Source: Caenimonas koreensis DSM 17982
GTDB lineage: Bacteria; Pseudomonadota; Gammaproteobacteria; Burkholderiales; Burkholderiaceae_C
DNA: 64,000 nucleotides
Direction of reading: 5' to 3'
Assembly (NCBI RefSeq): GCF_009646335.1
Contig: NZ_WJBU01000006.1
Span: forward strand, 248,001-312,000
The position numbers were made by a program, and so were the translations under genes. The notes under the pieces were generated by a model that saw only the letters and a list, made by a program, of their open reading frames with translations, was not told where the DNA came from and made no database searches. Below are positions 17,356 to 26,861 of this stretch, one piece after another. Positions within the stretch are counted from its first letter, which is position 1, and the number at the start of each line of letters is the position of its first letter.

Positions 17356-19341
17356 ATGCAGTATTTCGTTACCGGCGCCACCGGGTTCATCGGCAAGCGC
17401 CTCGTCAAGAAGCTGCTGGAGCGCAAGGGCTCCACGGTGTATTTCCTGATGCGCAAGGAAAGCGAGGGCAAGATCCCCGAGCTGCGCGAGTACTGGAGTG
17501 CATCTGCGGCACGCACCGTGCCCGTGTTCGGCGACCTCACGAGCAAGAAGCTCGGCGTGTCTTCCGAAGACATCAAAAAGCTCAAGGGCCAGATCGATCA
17601 CTTCCACCATCTTGCTGCGGTGTACGACTTGTCGGCTGATGAAGAAAGCCAGATCGCCGTCAACATCGAAGGCACGCGCAATACCGTCGAGTTCGCGAAG
17701 GCCATCGACGCTGGCCACTTCCATCATGTGTCGTCCATCGCGGCAGCGGGCCTGTACGAAGGCGTGTTTCGCGAAGACATGTTCGAGGAGGCCGAGAACT
17801 ACGAGCACCCGTATTTCCTCACCAAGCACGAGAGCGAAAAAATCGTGCGCAAGGAATGCAAGGTGCCGTGGACGGTGTACCGGCCCGCGATGGTCGTGGG
17901 CGACTCGCACACAGGCGAGATGGACAAGATCGACGGCCCGTATTACTTCTTCAAGCTGATCCAGCGCATGCGCCAGATCCTGCCGCCGTGGCTGCCCGCT
18001 GTGGGCCTGGAAGGCGGCCGCGTGAACATCGTGCCTGTGGACTATGTGGTGAACGCGCTCGATTACATCAGCCACAAGGCCGGCATCGAAAAGCGCGCGT
18101 TCCATCTGGTGGACCCGGTCGGCTATCGCGTGGGCGATGTGCTCGACATCTTCAGCCGCGCTGCGCATGCGCCGAAGATGAACCTGTTCATCAATGCAGC
18201 GCTGCTGGGCTTCATTCCCAAGAGCGTGAAGAAAGGCTTGATGGGAGTCGCGCCGGTGCGCCGCATCCGCAGCGCGATCATGAAAGATCTCGCGCTGCCC
18301 GAAGACATCCTGACCTTCGTGAACTACCCCACGCGCTTTGACAGCCGTGACTCGCAGGCCATCCTCAAAGGCTCGGGCATTGAAGTGCCGAACCTGAAGG
18401 ACTACGCATGGCGCTTGTGGGACTACTGGGAGCGTCACCTCGATCCTGATCTGCATATCGACCGTTCGCTGCGCGGCACCGTGGGCGGCAAGGTCGTGCT
18501 GGTCACGGGCGGCTCGTCGGGCATTGGCCTGGCGGCAGCGCACAAGTTTGCTGAAGCAGGTGCTGTGACCATCATCTGCGGCCGCGACCAGGAAAAGCTC
18601 GACGAAGCCTGCAAGGAAGCCAAGGCGAAGGGTTACGAGTTCATCGCCTATCCGGCGGATATTGCGGACATGGCCGACTGCGACCGCTTCGTGAAGGAGC
18701 TGATCGCCAACCATGGCGGCGTCGACTTCCTGATCAACAACGCGGGCCGCTCGATCCGCCGCGCGATTGAGGCGAGCTACGACCGCTTCCATGACTTTGA
18801 GCGCACGATGCAGCTGAACTACTTCGGCTGCCTGCGCGTGACGATGGGCCTGCTGCCTGCCATGGTCGAAAAGAAGAAGGGCCATGTGGTCAACATCAGC
18901 TCGATTGGTGTGTTGACGAACGCGCCGCGCTTTTCTGCGTATGTGGCTTCGAAGGCAGCGCTCGATGCCTGGACGCGTTGCGCGTCGAGCGAGTTCGCCG
19001 ACCGCGGCATCAGCTTCACCACGATCAACATGCCGCTCGTTCGCACGCCGATGATTGCGCCGACGAACATCTACAAGAACGTGCCGACGCTCGCGCCTGA
19101 AGAGGCCGCCGACATGATCGCGGATGCGTGTGTGAGCAAACCGGTGCGCATCGCGACACGCCTGGGCATCACGGGCCAGGTGTTGCATGCACTGATGCCG
19201 CGTGTGGCGCAGATTGCGATGAACACGAGCTTCCGGATGTTCCCGGACTCGGCTGCGGCCAAGGGCGACAAGAGCGGCAAGCCAACGCTGTCGCCGGAGG
19301 CAATCGCGCTGCAACAAATGATGCAAGGAATTCACTTCTAA
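17356..19341 (+). CDS. Two-domain reductase resembling bacterial fatty acyl-CoA reductase
   Basis: A 661-residue fusion of two Rossmann reductases. Residues 1-360 are an extended-SDR, male-sterility-like domain with GATGFIG at the N-terminus and YFLTK near residue 153. Residues 375-640 are a classical SDR with GGSSGIG near residue 385, NISSIG, and the catalytic YVASK near residue 529. From memory, this architecture and length match the Marinobacter enzyme that reduces fatty acyl-CoA to fatty alcohol. A fatty alcohol would feed the wax ester synthase 4 kb away. A GAGGAG ribosome site precedes the ATG. Confidence 0.85.
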   Translation: MQYFVTGATGFIGKRLVKKLLERKGSTVYFLMRKESEGKIPELREYWSASAARTVPVFGDLTSKKLGVSSEDIKKLKGQIDHFHHLAAVYDLSADEESQIAVNIEGTRNTVEFAKAIDAGHFHHVSSIAAAGLYEGVFREDMFEEAENYEHPYFLTKHESEKIVRKECKVPWTVYRPAMVVGDSHTGEMDKIDGPYYFFKLIQRMRQILPPWLPAVGLEGGRVNIVPVDYVVNALDYISHKAGIEKRAFHLVDPVGYRVGDVLDIFSRAAHAPKMNLFINAALLGFIPKSVKKGLMGVAPVRRIRSAIMKDLALPEDILTFVNYPTRFDSRDSQAILKGSGIEVPNLKDYAWRLWDYWERHLDPDLHIDRSLRGTVGGKVVLVTGGSSGIGLAAAHKFAEAGAVTIICGRDQEKLDEACKEAKAKGYEFIAYPADIADMADCDRFVKELIANHGGVDFLINNAGRSIRRAIEASYDRFHDFERTMQLNYFGCLRVTMGLLPAMVEKKKGHVVNISSIGVLTNAPRFSAYVASKAALDAWTRCASSEFADRGISFTTINMPLVRTPMIAPTNIYKNVPTLAPEEAADMIADACVSKPVRIATRLGITGQVLHALMPRVAQIAMNTSFRMFPDSAAAKGDKSGKPTLSPEAIALQQMMQGIHF

Positions 19342-19408
19342 GCATTCACCTGGGGAGTCGCTAGCGGGGCGGGGGCTATGGGAAAATCGCGCTTCCCATC
19401 AGGAACCC

Positions 19409-20734
19409 ATGACCGAAGCGCCCCCCACTACTGAAGAGCAAGCACTCGCCGACGATCGACCGATCGTCATCCGCGCTTCCAATCTCGGCAAGGCCTACAC
19501 ATCATTCGCGAGTCCGCTGCAGCGGCTGAGGTCGGTGCTCTTTGGGCGCGACTTGTCGCAGGGCAGTTTCTGGGCATTGCGTGACTTCAGCCTGGACGTG
19601 CGCAAGGGCGATGTGCTGGGCGTGGTGGGGCAAAACGGCGCGGGTAAATCCACACTGCTGCAGATGCTCTGCAGCACGCTCAAGCCTTCGACTGGAACGC
19701 TGGAGGTCGAAGGCCGCATCGCCGCGCTGCTCGAACTCGGCGCTGGCTTCAACCCCGATTTTTCTGGCCGCGACAACCTGCTGCTCAACGGCCCGCTGCT
19801 GGGGCTGACACGTGAGCAACTGCAGGACCGCCTCGAGTCCATCATTGAGTTCTCCGGCATCGGCCCGTTCATCGACCAACCCGTCAAGACGTACTCGAGC
19901 GGCATGTTCGTGCGCCTTGCATTTGCATTGGCGACGAGCGTGGACCCAGACATTCTGGTGGTCGATGAAGCGCTCTCAGTAGGCGACGGTGAATTCGCGC
20001 GCAAGTCGTTCGACCGCATCCTGAAGATGAAGGAGCGCGGCACCACGATCCTGTTCTGCTCGCATGCGCTGTACCAGGTTGAAGCGTTCTGCACGCGTGT
20101 GGTGTGGCTCGACAAGGGGCAGGTGCGGGCGATGGGTGCGCCGCATGAGGTCGTGCGCGAGTACATGCTGTTCCTGGCAGCGCAGTCGGCGCCAGCGCTC
20201 GCCGTGTCAGCACCGGCGGTGGTGCAGGGTGATACGTCTGCGAAGGCGGCGCAAGCTGGCCCGGCCGTGCATGTGGACACACCAACGAGCACGCCGGGCT
20301 ATGCGCAGATCACGCGCGTCGAAACGTCGATCAACGGCGTGGTGTCGGACCAGCTGACGTGCGAATCAGGCGTGCAATGCACATTGCGCGTGACGATCGA
20401 ATTCGAATCCGACCCCGCGTTACCAACGCCGGCTGCCGGCATGACGTTCGAGATCGGCACGCTGATGATCTTGTCGAGCGTCGTCTCCAAGAGCGATGGC
20501 GTCGTGCTGCAGCGTGACAAGAACGGGCGCGGTACAGCAACGATGCGCTTCGACAGCATTCCGCTGCGCAAGGGTGAATACGTCCTCAGCGCCTACCTCG
20601 GCACGCCCGACGCGCTGCACTTTTATACCGAGGCCAAGCGGATAGCGACGCTCACGGTCGTCGATGCGCGGCCCGAGCCGGGTGCGATCGATCTGCCCCA
20701 CACCTGGGAACTCTCGCCGGGCCACAACAGGTAA
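19409..20734 (+). CDS. wzt: Polysaccharide ABC exporter, ATP-binding subunit (Wzt-like)
   Basis: A 441-residue ATPase that powers export of a lipid-linked polysaccharide. Residues 20-255 are the ABC domain: GQNGAGKSTLLQ (Walker A), TYSSGMFVRLAFA (a degenerate signature typical of Wzt), and LVVDEALSVGD (Walker B). Residues 290-425 form a beta-sandwich like the Wzt C-terminal carbohydrate-recognition domain, which reads the polysaccharide terminus. The membrane partner (wzm) is encoded 3 kb away on the opposite strand rather than next to it. Confidence 0.9.
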   Translation: MTEAPPTTEEQALADDRPIVIRASNLGKAYTSFASPLQRLRSVLFGRDLSQGSFWALRDFSLDVRKGDVLGVVGQNGAGKSTLLQMLCSTLKPSTGTLEVEGRIAALLELGAGFNPDFSGRDNLLLNGPLLGLTREQLQDRLESIIEFSGIGPFIDQPVKTYSSGMFVRLAFALATSVDPDILVVDEALSVGDGEFARKSFDRILKMKERGTTILFCSHALYQVEAFCTRVVWLDKGQVRAMGAPHEVVREYMLFLAAQSAPALAVSAPAVVQGDTSAKAAQAGPAVHVDTPTSTPGYAQITRVETSINGVVSDQLTCESGVQCTLRVTIEFESDPALPTPAAGMTFEIGTLMILSSVVSKSDGVVLQRDKNGRGTATMRFDSIPLRKGEYVLSAYLGTPDALHFYTEAKRIATLTVVDARPEPGAIDLPHTWELSPGHNR

Positions 20735-20757
20735 GCTGCTGCGTGCTGTTTTCTGCC

Positions 20758-21483
20758 TCAGGCAGTGCGCGTGCAGTCCGCAGGCGTGCGCACAGCAAAT
20801 ACTTCGGCGTAGCGCGTTTCGCGTGAGGGCACGTAGATCGAGCGATACGCGTTCAAGCCGAACGTCGCTTCAACGTAGTTGCCGTACTTCAGCGCCGTCG
20901 CGTGGCACAGCACGGCGTTGCGCTTCTGGTCGGCAACCGACGTGATGTCCACCACGTGCGTGGCTGGCAGCGGCGTCCAGATCTCGTAGTAAAGAATCTT
21001 CTCGACGTTCGATCCCGCAAGCACCGCGCAGCTCGCACGCGCGATGCGCCAGTGATCCGGATGCGAATCGAGCAGCCACGGCACGAAGACCCAGTTCGGC
21101 TGGAAGTCTTCGATGATTTTTGCCAGGCGCGCACGAAATGCTGGCGAATCGGCAAAGTGGCCGTCCGGCTCATCGAGAAAAATCGTAGGCCGCGTCACGC
21201 CAAGCAGTTGCAGCGCGGCCGTCATTTCCGCCTTGCGTGTTTCGCTCGTGCCCGGTGGCAGTTCACCCGCGCCGTCTCCATTGGTCACGAGCACGGCCTG
21301 CACTTCAATGTGCTTTGCGAGCAACGCAATCGTTCCGCCGCAGCCCATCGTTTCGTCGTCGGGATGCGGTGCGATCACGAGCACGCGCCGCGCCGACGCG
21401 AGATCCAGCATCACGGGCAGCGGTGTGCCGCCTTGCGGTTCGCTCTCGCCTGCCTGAGGCGACGGCGTTGCGCCTTCAGCCAT
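20758..21483 (-). CDS. PIG-L family deacetylase
   Basis: A 241-residue LmbE/PIG-L-type zinc enzyme that removes acetyl groups from N-acetylated sugars. Metal motif APHPDDETMGCGG is near residue 35, and the second His motif LDSHPDHW is near residue 135. The frame is open further upstream, but the ATG at 21483 overlaps the preceding glycosyltransferase stop by eight bases and is the likely start. It would tailor a sugar of the surface polysaccharide or its precursor. Last gene of the minus-strand polysaccharide operon. Confidence 0.88.
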   Translation of the reverse strand: MAEGATPSPQAGESEPQGGTPLPVMLDLASARRVLVIAPHPDDETMGCGGTIALLAKHIEVQAVLVTNGDGAGELPPGTSETRKAEMTAALQLLGVTRPTIFLDEPDGHFADSPAFRARLAKIIEDFQPNWVFVPWLLDSHPDHWRIARASCAVLAGSNVEKILYYEIWTPLPATHVVDITSVADQKRNAVLCHATALKYGNYVEATFGLNAYRSIYVPSRETRYAEVFAVRTPADCTRTA

Positions 21484-22681
21484 GGGTGTTGCGAAGAGCC
21501 GCTTGATAGATGTCCACATAGCGTTGAGTGATGTCCTGGACGGTGGGCCAGCTTGCGGCGCGGGCCAGTGCACGGTGTGCACTATCGTGCCTCAATGCTG
21601 CGTCGCCGGCCAGTGATGCGATGGCTTTCGCGAGCGATGCGATGTCGTTCGGCACGAGCCATGCGCCATCGCCGACCACTTCAGGCACGCCACCCACCGG
21701 GCTGCAGATGCTGGGCAGGCCCGCGCACAGTGCTTCGAGGTTGGCGAGGCCGAATGACTCTGTGCTGCTTGCACTCACGTAGATGTCCGCGCCGTGCAGG
21801 TAGGGTGTGACGTCATCGACGAACGCGAATTCAACGCGGCCTGCCAGCCCGTTCTGCGCCGCGACAGCTTGTAGTTCCGCAGGATCGCCGCCGCCCAGAA
21901 TCGCCAGGCGGATGTGCGCAACGCTCGCCTTCGCGCATGCAGCGATGAGCCGGTCAAAGCACTTCAACGGCACGAGGCGGCCCACTGAGACCACGACCAA
22001 TTCATCCGGAGCCCAGTTCAGCCGGTCGCGGCTGGCAAGGCGCGATGCGTCGTCCCGCGGCGCGATCGCGGGCTTTGCATGCGGCACTTCATGCCAGTGT
22101 CTGGGGATGCCGCCAACGCGCAATTCACGCGCGAGCTCAGTCAGGCACGCCTTCGTCGGCGCGATGATCCAATCCGCGCGCGCCAGCACCTTCTTTTCAA
22201 TGCGACGCAGCAGCCATTGCGTCAACGGCCCCTGATCGAGCCCGTCCAGCTGAGTGGCGACGCTGTAGCTGCCAAAGCCATGTTCGGTCAGGCCCCAGCG
22301 CACGCTGTTGGCTTGTTTACTCAGCGCGTGCGAAACGCCAGCGGCCAGCCACGGGTCGTGCGCATGCACGTGGGTGTAGCCCTCGGCAATCGCGATCCGG
22401 CCGGCAGCTGTGCCGACTTGCAGACGCTCGATCCACGCACGTGCGAGCGCCAGGCGATCTGCGCGCCCGCGCAAGCCGCGCCATTTCGATATGCGTTGCC
22501 ACAGCGCATCGCGCCATTGCAGTTGCGCAGGTGTCAGGTCGTCCTGGCAGTAGTAGCGTGTGTCGATGCCGCGCGCCTGTAACTCCTCAACCATCGGTGT
22601 GAGGCTGCGCCCGAGTCCATAGCGCTTGTCGGGCGCCGTCTCGCGAGTGACCATCAACACGCGCATGTTGGTGCCTGTCAT
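21476..22681 (-). CDS. Family 4-type glycosyltransferase
   Basis: A 401-residue GT-B glycosyltransferase. The N-terminal domain ends in a LTEHGFGSYS segment; the C-terminal donor domain has VVSVGRLVPLKCFDRLI, LAILGGGDP, and the typical STESFGLANLEALCAGLPSI split motif with the E-x7-E pattern. It is cytoplasmic and would add one sugar to the polysaccharide. It overlaps the acyltransferase-like gene upstream by four bases and the deacetylase downstream by eight. Confidence 0.88.
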   Translation of the reverse strand: MTGTNMRVLMVTRETAPDKRYGLGRSLTPMVEELQARGIDTRYYCQDDLTPAQLQWRDALWQRISKWRGLRGRADRLALARAWIERLQVGTAAGRIAIAEGYTHVHAHDPWLAAGVSHALSKQANSVRWGLTEHGFGSYSVATQLDGLDQGPLTQWLLRRIEKKVLARADWIIAPTKACLTELARELRVGGIPRHWHEVPHAKPAIAPRDDASRLASRDRLNWAPDELVVVSVGRLVPLKCFDRLIAACAKASVAHIRLAILGGGDPAELQAVAAQNGLAGRVEFAFVDDVTPYLHGADIYVSASSTESFGLANLEALCAGLPSICSPVGGVPEVVGDGAWLVPNDIASLAKAIASLAGDAALRHDSAHRALARAASWPTVQDITQRYVDIYQAALRNTHG

Positions 22682-23829
22682 CGGAAATCCGTGTCACCGC
22701 CGGTGAGCCACCACTTGCCCTGCAGTTCTTCGGCTGACGGCCCTGGCGTCCAGACGTTGGCGGGCACCATCAGTTCCATTTCGGCGACGACAGGCGATGT
22801 GGCGTCGAGCATGGCGGCATGGCTGCGCGTGGTCCACAGGTAGGCGCGCTTGCGGGCATTGCGTGCGAGCAGGCGGCGCACCGCGAGAATCAGGCGGGGC
22901 CAGTGGGCGGGCGGGCCGATCAAGTCGAGCAGTTCAATGCCGCCTTCTTCGCCACGGTCGCGCATGACCACCACGCCGCGCGCCTGCCGCGTGATGCGAT
23001 GCCGCACCAGCAGGCACTCGTAACGGTTGAGCGGATGCGACTGGTAGCGATCGGCGAGGTACTTGTAGTCGCGTATGCCGACGACGCTGCCGGTCATCGC
23101 CGCAGCCATTGCGCGCCAGAGCTTGTCGACAGCCGCTGCGCTCTGTTCGGTCGCCTGATACGTGGACTCCAGCGCAACAGCGGGTGGGTCGAGCGGCGTC
23201 CACGACAGCTCCATCATCTGGTCCACCTGCTTGTACAGGCCCAGACGCTCGGCCATCTTCAATGCCTTGTCGGTCGGAAAGCCGTAACCGAAGAGTGTCG
23301 GCATGCCGTAGCCAGACGTGCGCTCGATGTAGGTCGAGCCTGCGATCTGGAAGGGGCCGGTTCGCGTCATCACGGCGCGCTCGTCGGGAAGCGTCATCAC
23401 GTCGCCGATCTGCAGCGTGCGTTCCAGCTTGCCGTTGTAGATCACCTCGCGCGTCATGCCGCCATAGAAGGCGACGAGTTCGCCATCACGCCACGCGCCC
23501 ATGCCGGGCAACGGGTTGTTGCGGTACTTCCAGCGCCACAGCGATGTCGCCATCCGGTAGCCGAATGCTTTTTCGAACAGCGCCATCCACGCTTCTTCGT
23601 GGTGGGGCTGCACCCACGCGGGTGTCCAGCGAGGTACGCGTTCGCGCAGCCAGCCGGCGTCGTCGTGCGCCCAGCCGAATCGCCGTGCAAGGGATGCAAA
23701 CAGCGCGGGGCCGCATCGGTCGCGTGCCTGCAAGTCGTCGAGGTCAACGCGCTCGCCAGCCGGCACGCCCAGGCTGCGCTGCGCCAGCGCTTCGATCAGG
23801 GCCGCGTCGCCGGTGCCGTTCGGCGTCAT
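22678..23829 (-). CDS. GNAT-like acyltransferase protein in polysaccharide operon
   Basis: A 383-residue protein with segments that look like a tandem GNAT/FemAB-type fold: LFEKAFGYRM, WRWKYRNNPLPG, and GELVAFYGGM, which recall N-acetyltransferases that open with an acceptor motif of this kind. A catalytic assignment is not possible from sequence. The position, between a glycosyltransferase and the Wzm permease with overlapping or short junctions, suggests it acylates a sugar or a donor of the polysaccharide. The ATG at 23829 is chosen because upstream sequence overlaps wzm. Confidence 0.7.
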   Translation of the reverse strand: MTPNGTGDAALIEALAQRSLGVPAGERVDLDDLQARDRCGPALFASLARRFGWAHDDAGWLRERVPRWTPAWVQPHHEEAWMALFEKAFGYRMATSLWRWKYRNNPLPGMGAWRDGELVAFYGGMTREVIYNGKLERTLQIGDVMTLPDERAVMTRTGPFQIAGSTYIERTSGYGMPTLFGYGFPTDKALKMAERLGLYKQVDQMMELSWTPLDPPAVALESTYQATEQSAAAVDKLWRAMAAAMTGSVVGIRDYKYLADRYQSHPLNRYECLLVRHRITRQARGVVVMRDRGEEGGIELLDLIGPPAHWPRLILAVRRLLARNARKRAYLWTTRSHAAMLDATSPVVAEMELMVPANVWTPGPSAEELQGKWWLTGGDTDFR

Positions 23830-23842
23830 GGTCTCGCGAGGA

Positions 23843-24664
23843 TCAGACCTCATCGGCGAATGCGGGCCGCAGCCGCTCGAACAGGCGGTATGAGAGCCAT
23901 GCGAACGCGAGGCCCACGAGCGTGTAGATCGCAAGCGCCTGCCAGTCCGGCGCAACGCCTTCGATGGCGAGGTGCCGCAGGTTTTCGATGGGCACCGTCA
24001 AGGGGTTGAGCCAGAGCAGGCCCTGCAGGAAGCCAGGCAATGCACGCGAGGGATACAGCACCGGCGACAGGAACAGCAGCATACTTACTGCTGGCCCCAC
24101 GGCATGCGCGATGTCGCGAATGAATACGCCCAGGCCTGACAGTAGCCATGCAAGGCCCAGCATGTAGGGCACACAGCACGCGAGCACGAGTGGAATCACC
24201 ATCACCCACGGCGTCAGGCCGGCGCCTGTCCACACGAGCGCAGCCATCATCACCGCAAGCGCAAGAACGCCATGGAACATCGCCGTGCCGACCGCGACCC
24301 ACGCCAGGATTTCCAGCGGGAACACGACGCGCTTGACGAGGTTGGGCTGCTCTAGCACGAGGCGCGGCGAGCGGCCCAGCAGTTCGCCGAACAGGTTGAA
24401 GATGACAAGGCCCGCGAACACTTGCAGTGCGAATTCCGCCGTGCTGTCGCCGCCGCCCGGCCAGCGCGCCTTGAATACAGCACGAAAGACAAATGTGTAG
24501 GCGCTCAGGATCAACAGCGGATAAAGCAGCGTCCAGCCCAGCCCGATCACTGAGCCTTCATAGCGCGAACGGATGTCGCGGCGGATCAGCTGGAACACCA
24601 TGTAGCGATGCAGCACCGGTATGAGCGGGTGCGTGCGGCGCAGCAGTTGGGTGAGCGAGGTCAT
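23843..24664 (-). CDS. wzm: Polysaccharide ABC exporter, permease subunit (Wzm-like)
   Basis: A 273-residue ABC-2 type permease with six predicted membrane helices. The N-terminal LIRRDIRSRYEGSVIGLGW segment is the typical cytoplasmic lead into helix 1 in Wzm-type proteins; WLNPLTVPIENLRH near residue 225 is also characteristic. It forms the channel for Wzt. It overlaps the upstream glycosyltransferase gene by four bases and lies within the minus-strand polysaccharide operon, while wzt is convergent to that operon. Confidence 0.9.
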   Translation of the reverse strand: MTSLTQLLRRTHPLIPVLHRYMVFQLIRRDIRSRYEGSVIGLGWTLLYPLLILSAYTFVFRAVFKARWPGGGDSTAEFALQVFAGLVIFNLFGELLGRSPRLVLEQPNLVKRVVFPLEILAWVAVGTAMFHGVLALAVMMAALVWTGAGLTPWVMVIPLVLACCVPYMLGLAWLLSGLGVFIRDIAHAVGPAVSMLLFLSPVLYPSRALPGFLQGLLWLNPLTVPIENLRHLAIEGVAPDWQALAIYTLVGLAFAWLSYRLFERLRPAFADEV

Positions 24665-25764
24665 GTGTCGGTGAGCAGCGCGGCCATCGGCTCGAAGCGC
24701 ACGCTCCAGTCGTTGGCCGCGCGAAATGCGGTGACTGATTCTGCCGCATCGTGTGTGCCCAGCAGCTGTTCGATGCGCGCGCGCTCATCAGCGGGCTTGT
24801 CGGTGAGCACCACGCGCGGATCACGATCGCGCGTGCGCATTTCGCCAAACGGCGTGCTGATAACGGGCAGGCCGAGCGCGCGGTACTCGTAGTACTTCAC
24901 AGGGTCCACTGACTCGGTGAGCTGCGTGCGCAGGAAAGGGATCAGCCCGGCGGCAAAGCGTGTCATCTTTTCCATCGCTTTGTCGTGCGGCAGCGCCGGG
25001 TGCAGGCTGATATTGGCCGGCAGCACCGCAGGCGGCTTGCGATAGAGCGGGCCATGGATCTCGATTCGCCGCTCGGGCCATGCCGACGCGAGCTGCGCCA
25101 CCCACGCCCAGTCGAACCAGGGGCCAATCGTGCCGACGTAGCCGAATGCTGCGTCAGCAGAGGCATCCGTCTGCGCAGCTGGCATGCGATCAGAGGCCAG
25201 GCCGTTGGGTACGAGCAGCACGTTCGGATTGCGCGCTCGCAACTTGGTCGCGAGGTAGGTCGATGAGGTGCTGCATGCTGAGCACTGTTGAACGATGGCG
25301 GATTCGATCGCTTCGCTGGTCCGGCGCGCCATGCCGTGATGGAACGCCGGAAATTCATCCATCGCGTCGTAGAAGCACTTGGCGTCTTGCAATGCGTTCA
25401 TCGCGTGCAATGCAAGGTCCGATGGTTTGCCGACGACGAGGACCGTATGCGCATCGCGTTGCGCGAATTCGCGCACGCTATCGACGACCGGCTTCCAGAA
25501 CAGCGTGCGATTGAGCCAGCGCCCCATCGCGAGTGGCTCGACTGGCAACGCGCGCGGTGCAACGAGTTGCAGCCAGGCGGGCGTCGGCATTTGCGCGGAC
25601 GTGACGGCAGGGCGCGACAGATCGGCGAGCGCAGGCAGCCGCACCGGATACGGCTCGACCCACAGCACCTTGGCGCCCACGCGCTCATGCGCCCACTGCG
25701 CGAATTCGTGCGGACGCTGGCGAAAGCTGGCCCAGGGAACTGCCGAGAAATAGATCAGTTGCAC
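24661..25764 (-). CDS. Glycosyltransferase, GT-B type
   Basis: A 367-residue protein with a GT-B layout: an N-terminal half including CFYDAMDEFPAFHHG, and a C-terminal half with AFGYVGTIGPWFDW, IEIHGP, a GLIPFLRTQLTESVDPVKYYEY acceptor-to-donor loop, and ALGLPVISTPFGEM. This resembles family 1/4 enzymes of capsule and O-antigen clusters. The donor sugar is unknown. It shares short overlaps with wzm and wecB. Confidence 0.82.
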   Translation of the reverse strand: MQLIYFSAVPWASFRQRPHEFAQWAHERVGAKVLWVEPYPVRLPALADLSRPAVTSAQMPTPAWLQLVAPRALPVEPLAMGRWLNRTLFWKPVVDSVREFAQRDAHTVLVVGKPSDLALHAMNALQDAKCFYDAMDEFPAFHHGMARRTSEAIESAIVQQCSACSTSSTYLATKLRARNPNVLLVPNGLASDRMPAAQTDASADAAFGYVGTIGPWFDWAWVAQLASAWPERRIEIHGPLYRKPPAVLPANISLHPALPHDKAMEKMTRFAAGLIPFLRTQLTESVDPVKYYEYRALGLPVISTPFGEMRTRDRDPRVVLTDKPADERARIEQLLGTHDAAESVTAFRAANDWSVRFEPMAALLTDT

Positions 25765-26861
25765 GTTGCGTGGAACTGCTGGAGCACAGCCACGATGCGC
25801 GCCGCCGCATGGCCATCGCCATAGGGGGACACGCCCTTGGCCATGGCGCGGTAGGCGGCTGGGTCGTCGAGCAGGCGCTGCGCTGCCTCGACCACACGCG
25901 CTGAATTCGTGCCGACCAGTTGCACGACGCCGGCAGACACGGCCTCGGGCCGCTCGGTTTCTTCGCGCAGCACAAGCACAGGTTTGCCCAGCGCTGGTGC
26001 TTCTTCCTGCACGCCGCCTGAATCAGTGAGGATCAGCGTCGCGGCCTTCATCACGGCGACGAACGGCTGGTAATCGAGCGGCGCGATCAGCGAGATGCGC
26101 GGATGGCTGCCGAGCAGTTCATCGACCACCTTCTTGACGTTCGGGTTGGGGTGCACGGGGTAGAGCACTTCGAGATCGTCATTGCGATCGACCAGCGTGC
26201 GGATGGCCGTGCAGATGTCGACGAAAGGCGCGCCGAAGCTCTCGCGCCGGTGTGCGGTCACCAGCATCAGCCGGCGGCCAGGGGCCACTGTGGCTGCGGG
26301 CGTCTTGCCGGCCATCATGTGGAGCGCGTCGATGACGGTGTTGCCCGTCACGTGCACCGATGCGTCGGCAATGCCTTCGCGCAGCAAGTTGCTGCGTGAG
26401 CTTTCGGTCGGCGCGAAGTGCCAGCGCGCCATATGGCCCGCGAGCACGCGATTCATTTCTTCCGGGAAGGGGCGGCGCATGTCGCCCGTGCGCAAACCGG
26501 CTTCAACATGGCCAAACGGAATGTTCAGGTAGAACGACGCGAGCGCGGTGACCATCACGGTGGTCGTGTCGCCCTGCGCGAGAACGACGTCCGGCCGCTC
26601 GGACTTCAGCACGGCATCCATCGCCACCAACATGCGCGCCGTGAGGGCCGTGAGGTCCTGGTTGGGCTGCATCATGTCGAGGTCGATGTCGGGTGCGATG
26701 CCGAACACCTGCAGGACCTGGTCGAGCAGGTGGCGGTGCTGTGCGGTGGCAAGCACGCGGACGTCGGCCCACGCCTGCGCTTTCAGCGCCAGGATCACGG
26801 GTGCCATCTTCACGGCTTCAGGCCGTGTGCCGACGACACAGACGATCTTGCATTTCTTCAT
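25755..26861 (-). CDS. wecB: UDP-N-acetylglucosamine 2-epimerase (non-hydrolysing)
   Basis: A 368-residue epimerase converting UDP-GlcNAc to UDP-ManNAc for surface polysaccharide. Family motifs are clear: VGTRPEAVKMAPV at the N-terminus, LAQGDTTTV, HVEAGLRTGD, PFPEEMNR, VTAHRRES near residue 205, and TDSGGVQEEAP near residue 280. The length is normal. It is preceded by the large glycosyltransferase gene with a four-base overlap, so it belongs to the same operon. Confidence 0.95.
   Translation of the reverse strand: MKKCKIVCVVGTRPEAVKMAPVILALKAQAWADVRVLATAQHRHLLDQVLQVFGIAPDIDLDMMQPNQDLTALTARMLVAMDAVLKSERPDVVLAQGDTTTVMVTALASFYLNIPFGHVEAGLRTGDMRRPFPEEMNRVLAGHMARWHFAPTESSRSNLLREGIADASVHVTGNTVIDALHMMAGKTPAATVAPGRRLMLVTAHRRESFGAPFVDICTAIRTLVDRNDDLEVLYPVHPNPNVKKVVDELLGSHPRISLIAPLDYQPFVAVMKAATLILTDSGGVQEEAPALGKPVLVLREETERPEAVSAGVVQLVGTNSARVVEAAQRLLDDPAAYRAMAKGVSPYGDGHAAARIVAVLQQFHATCN

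Noticed and set aside
17335..19335. A 666-codon minus-strand frame opposite the fatty acyl-CoA reductase-like gene
   Set aside because: It is a high-GC shadow rich in Arg and His. The plus-strand frame has two clear Rossmann domains and a ribosome site.
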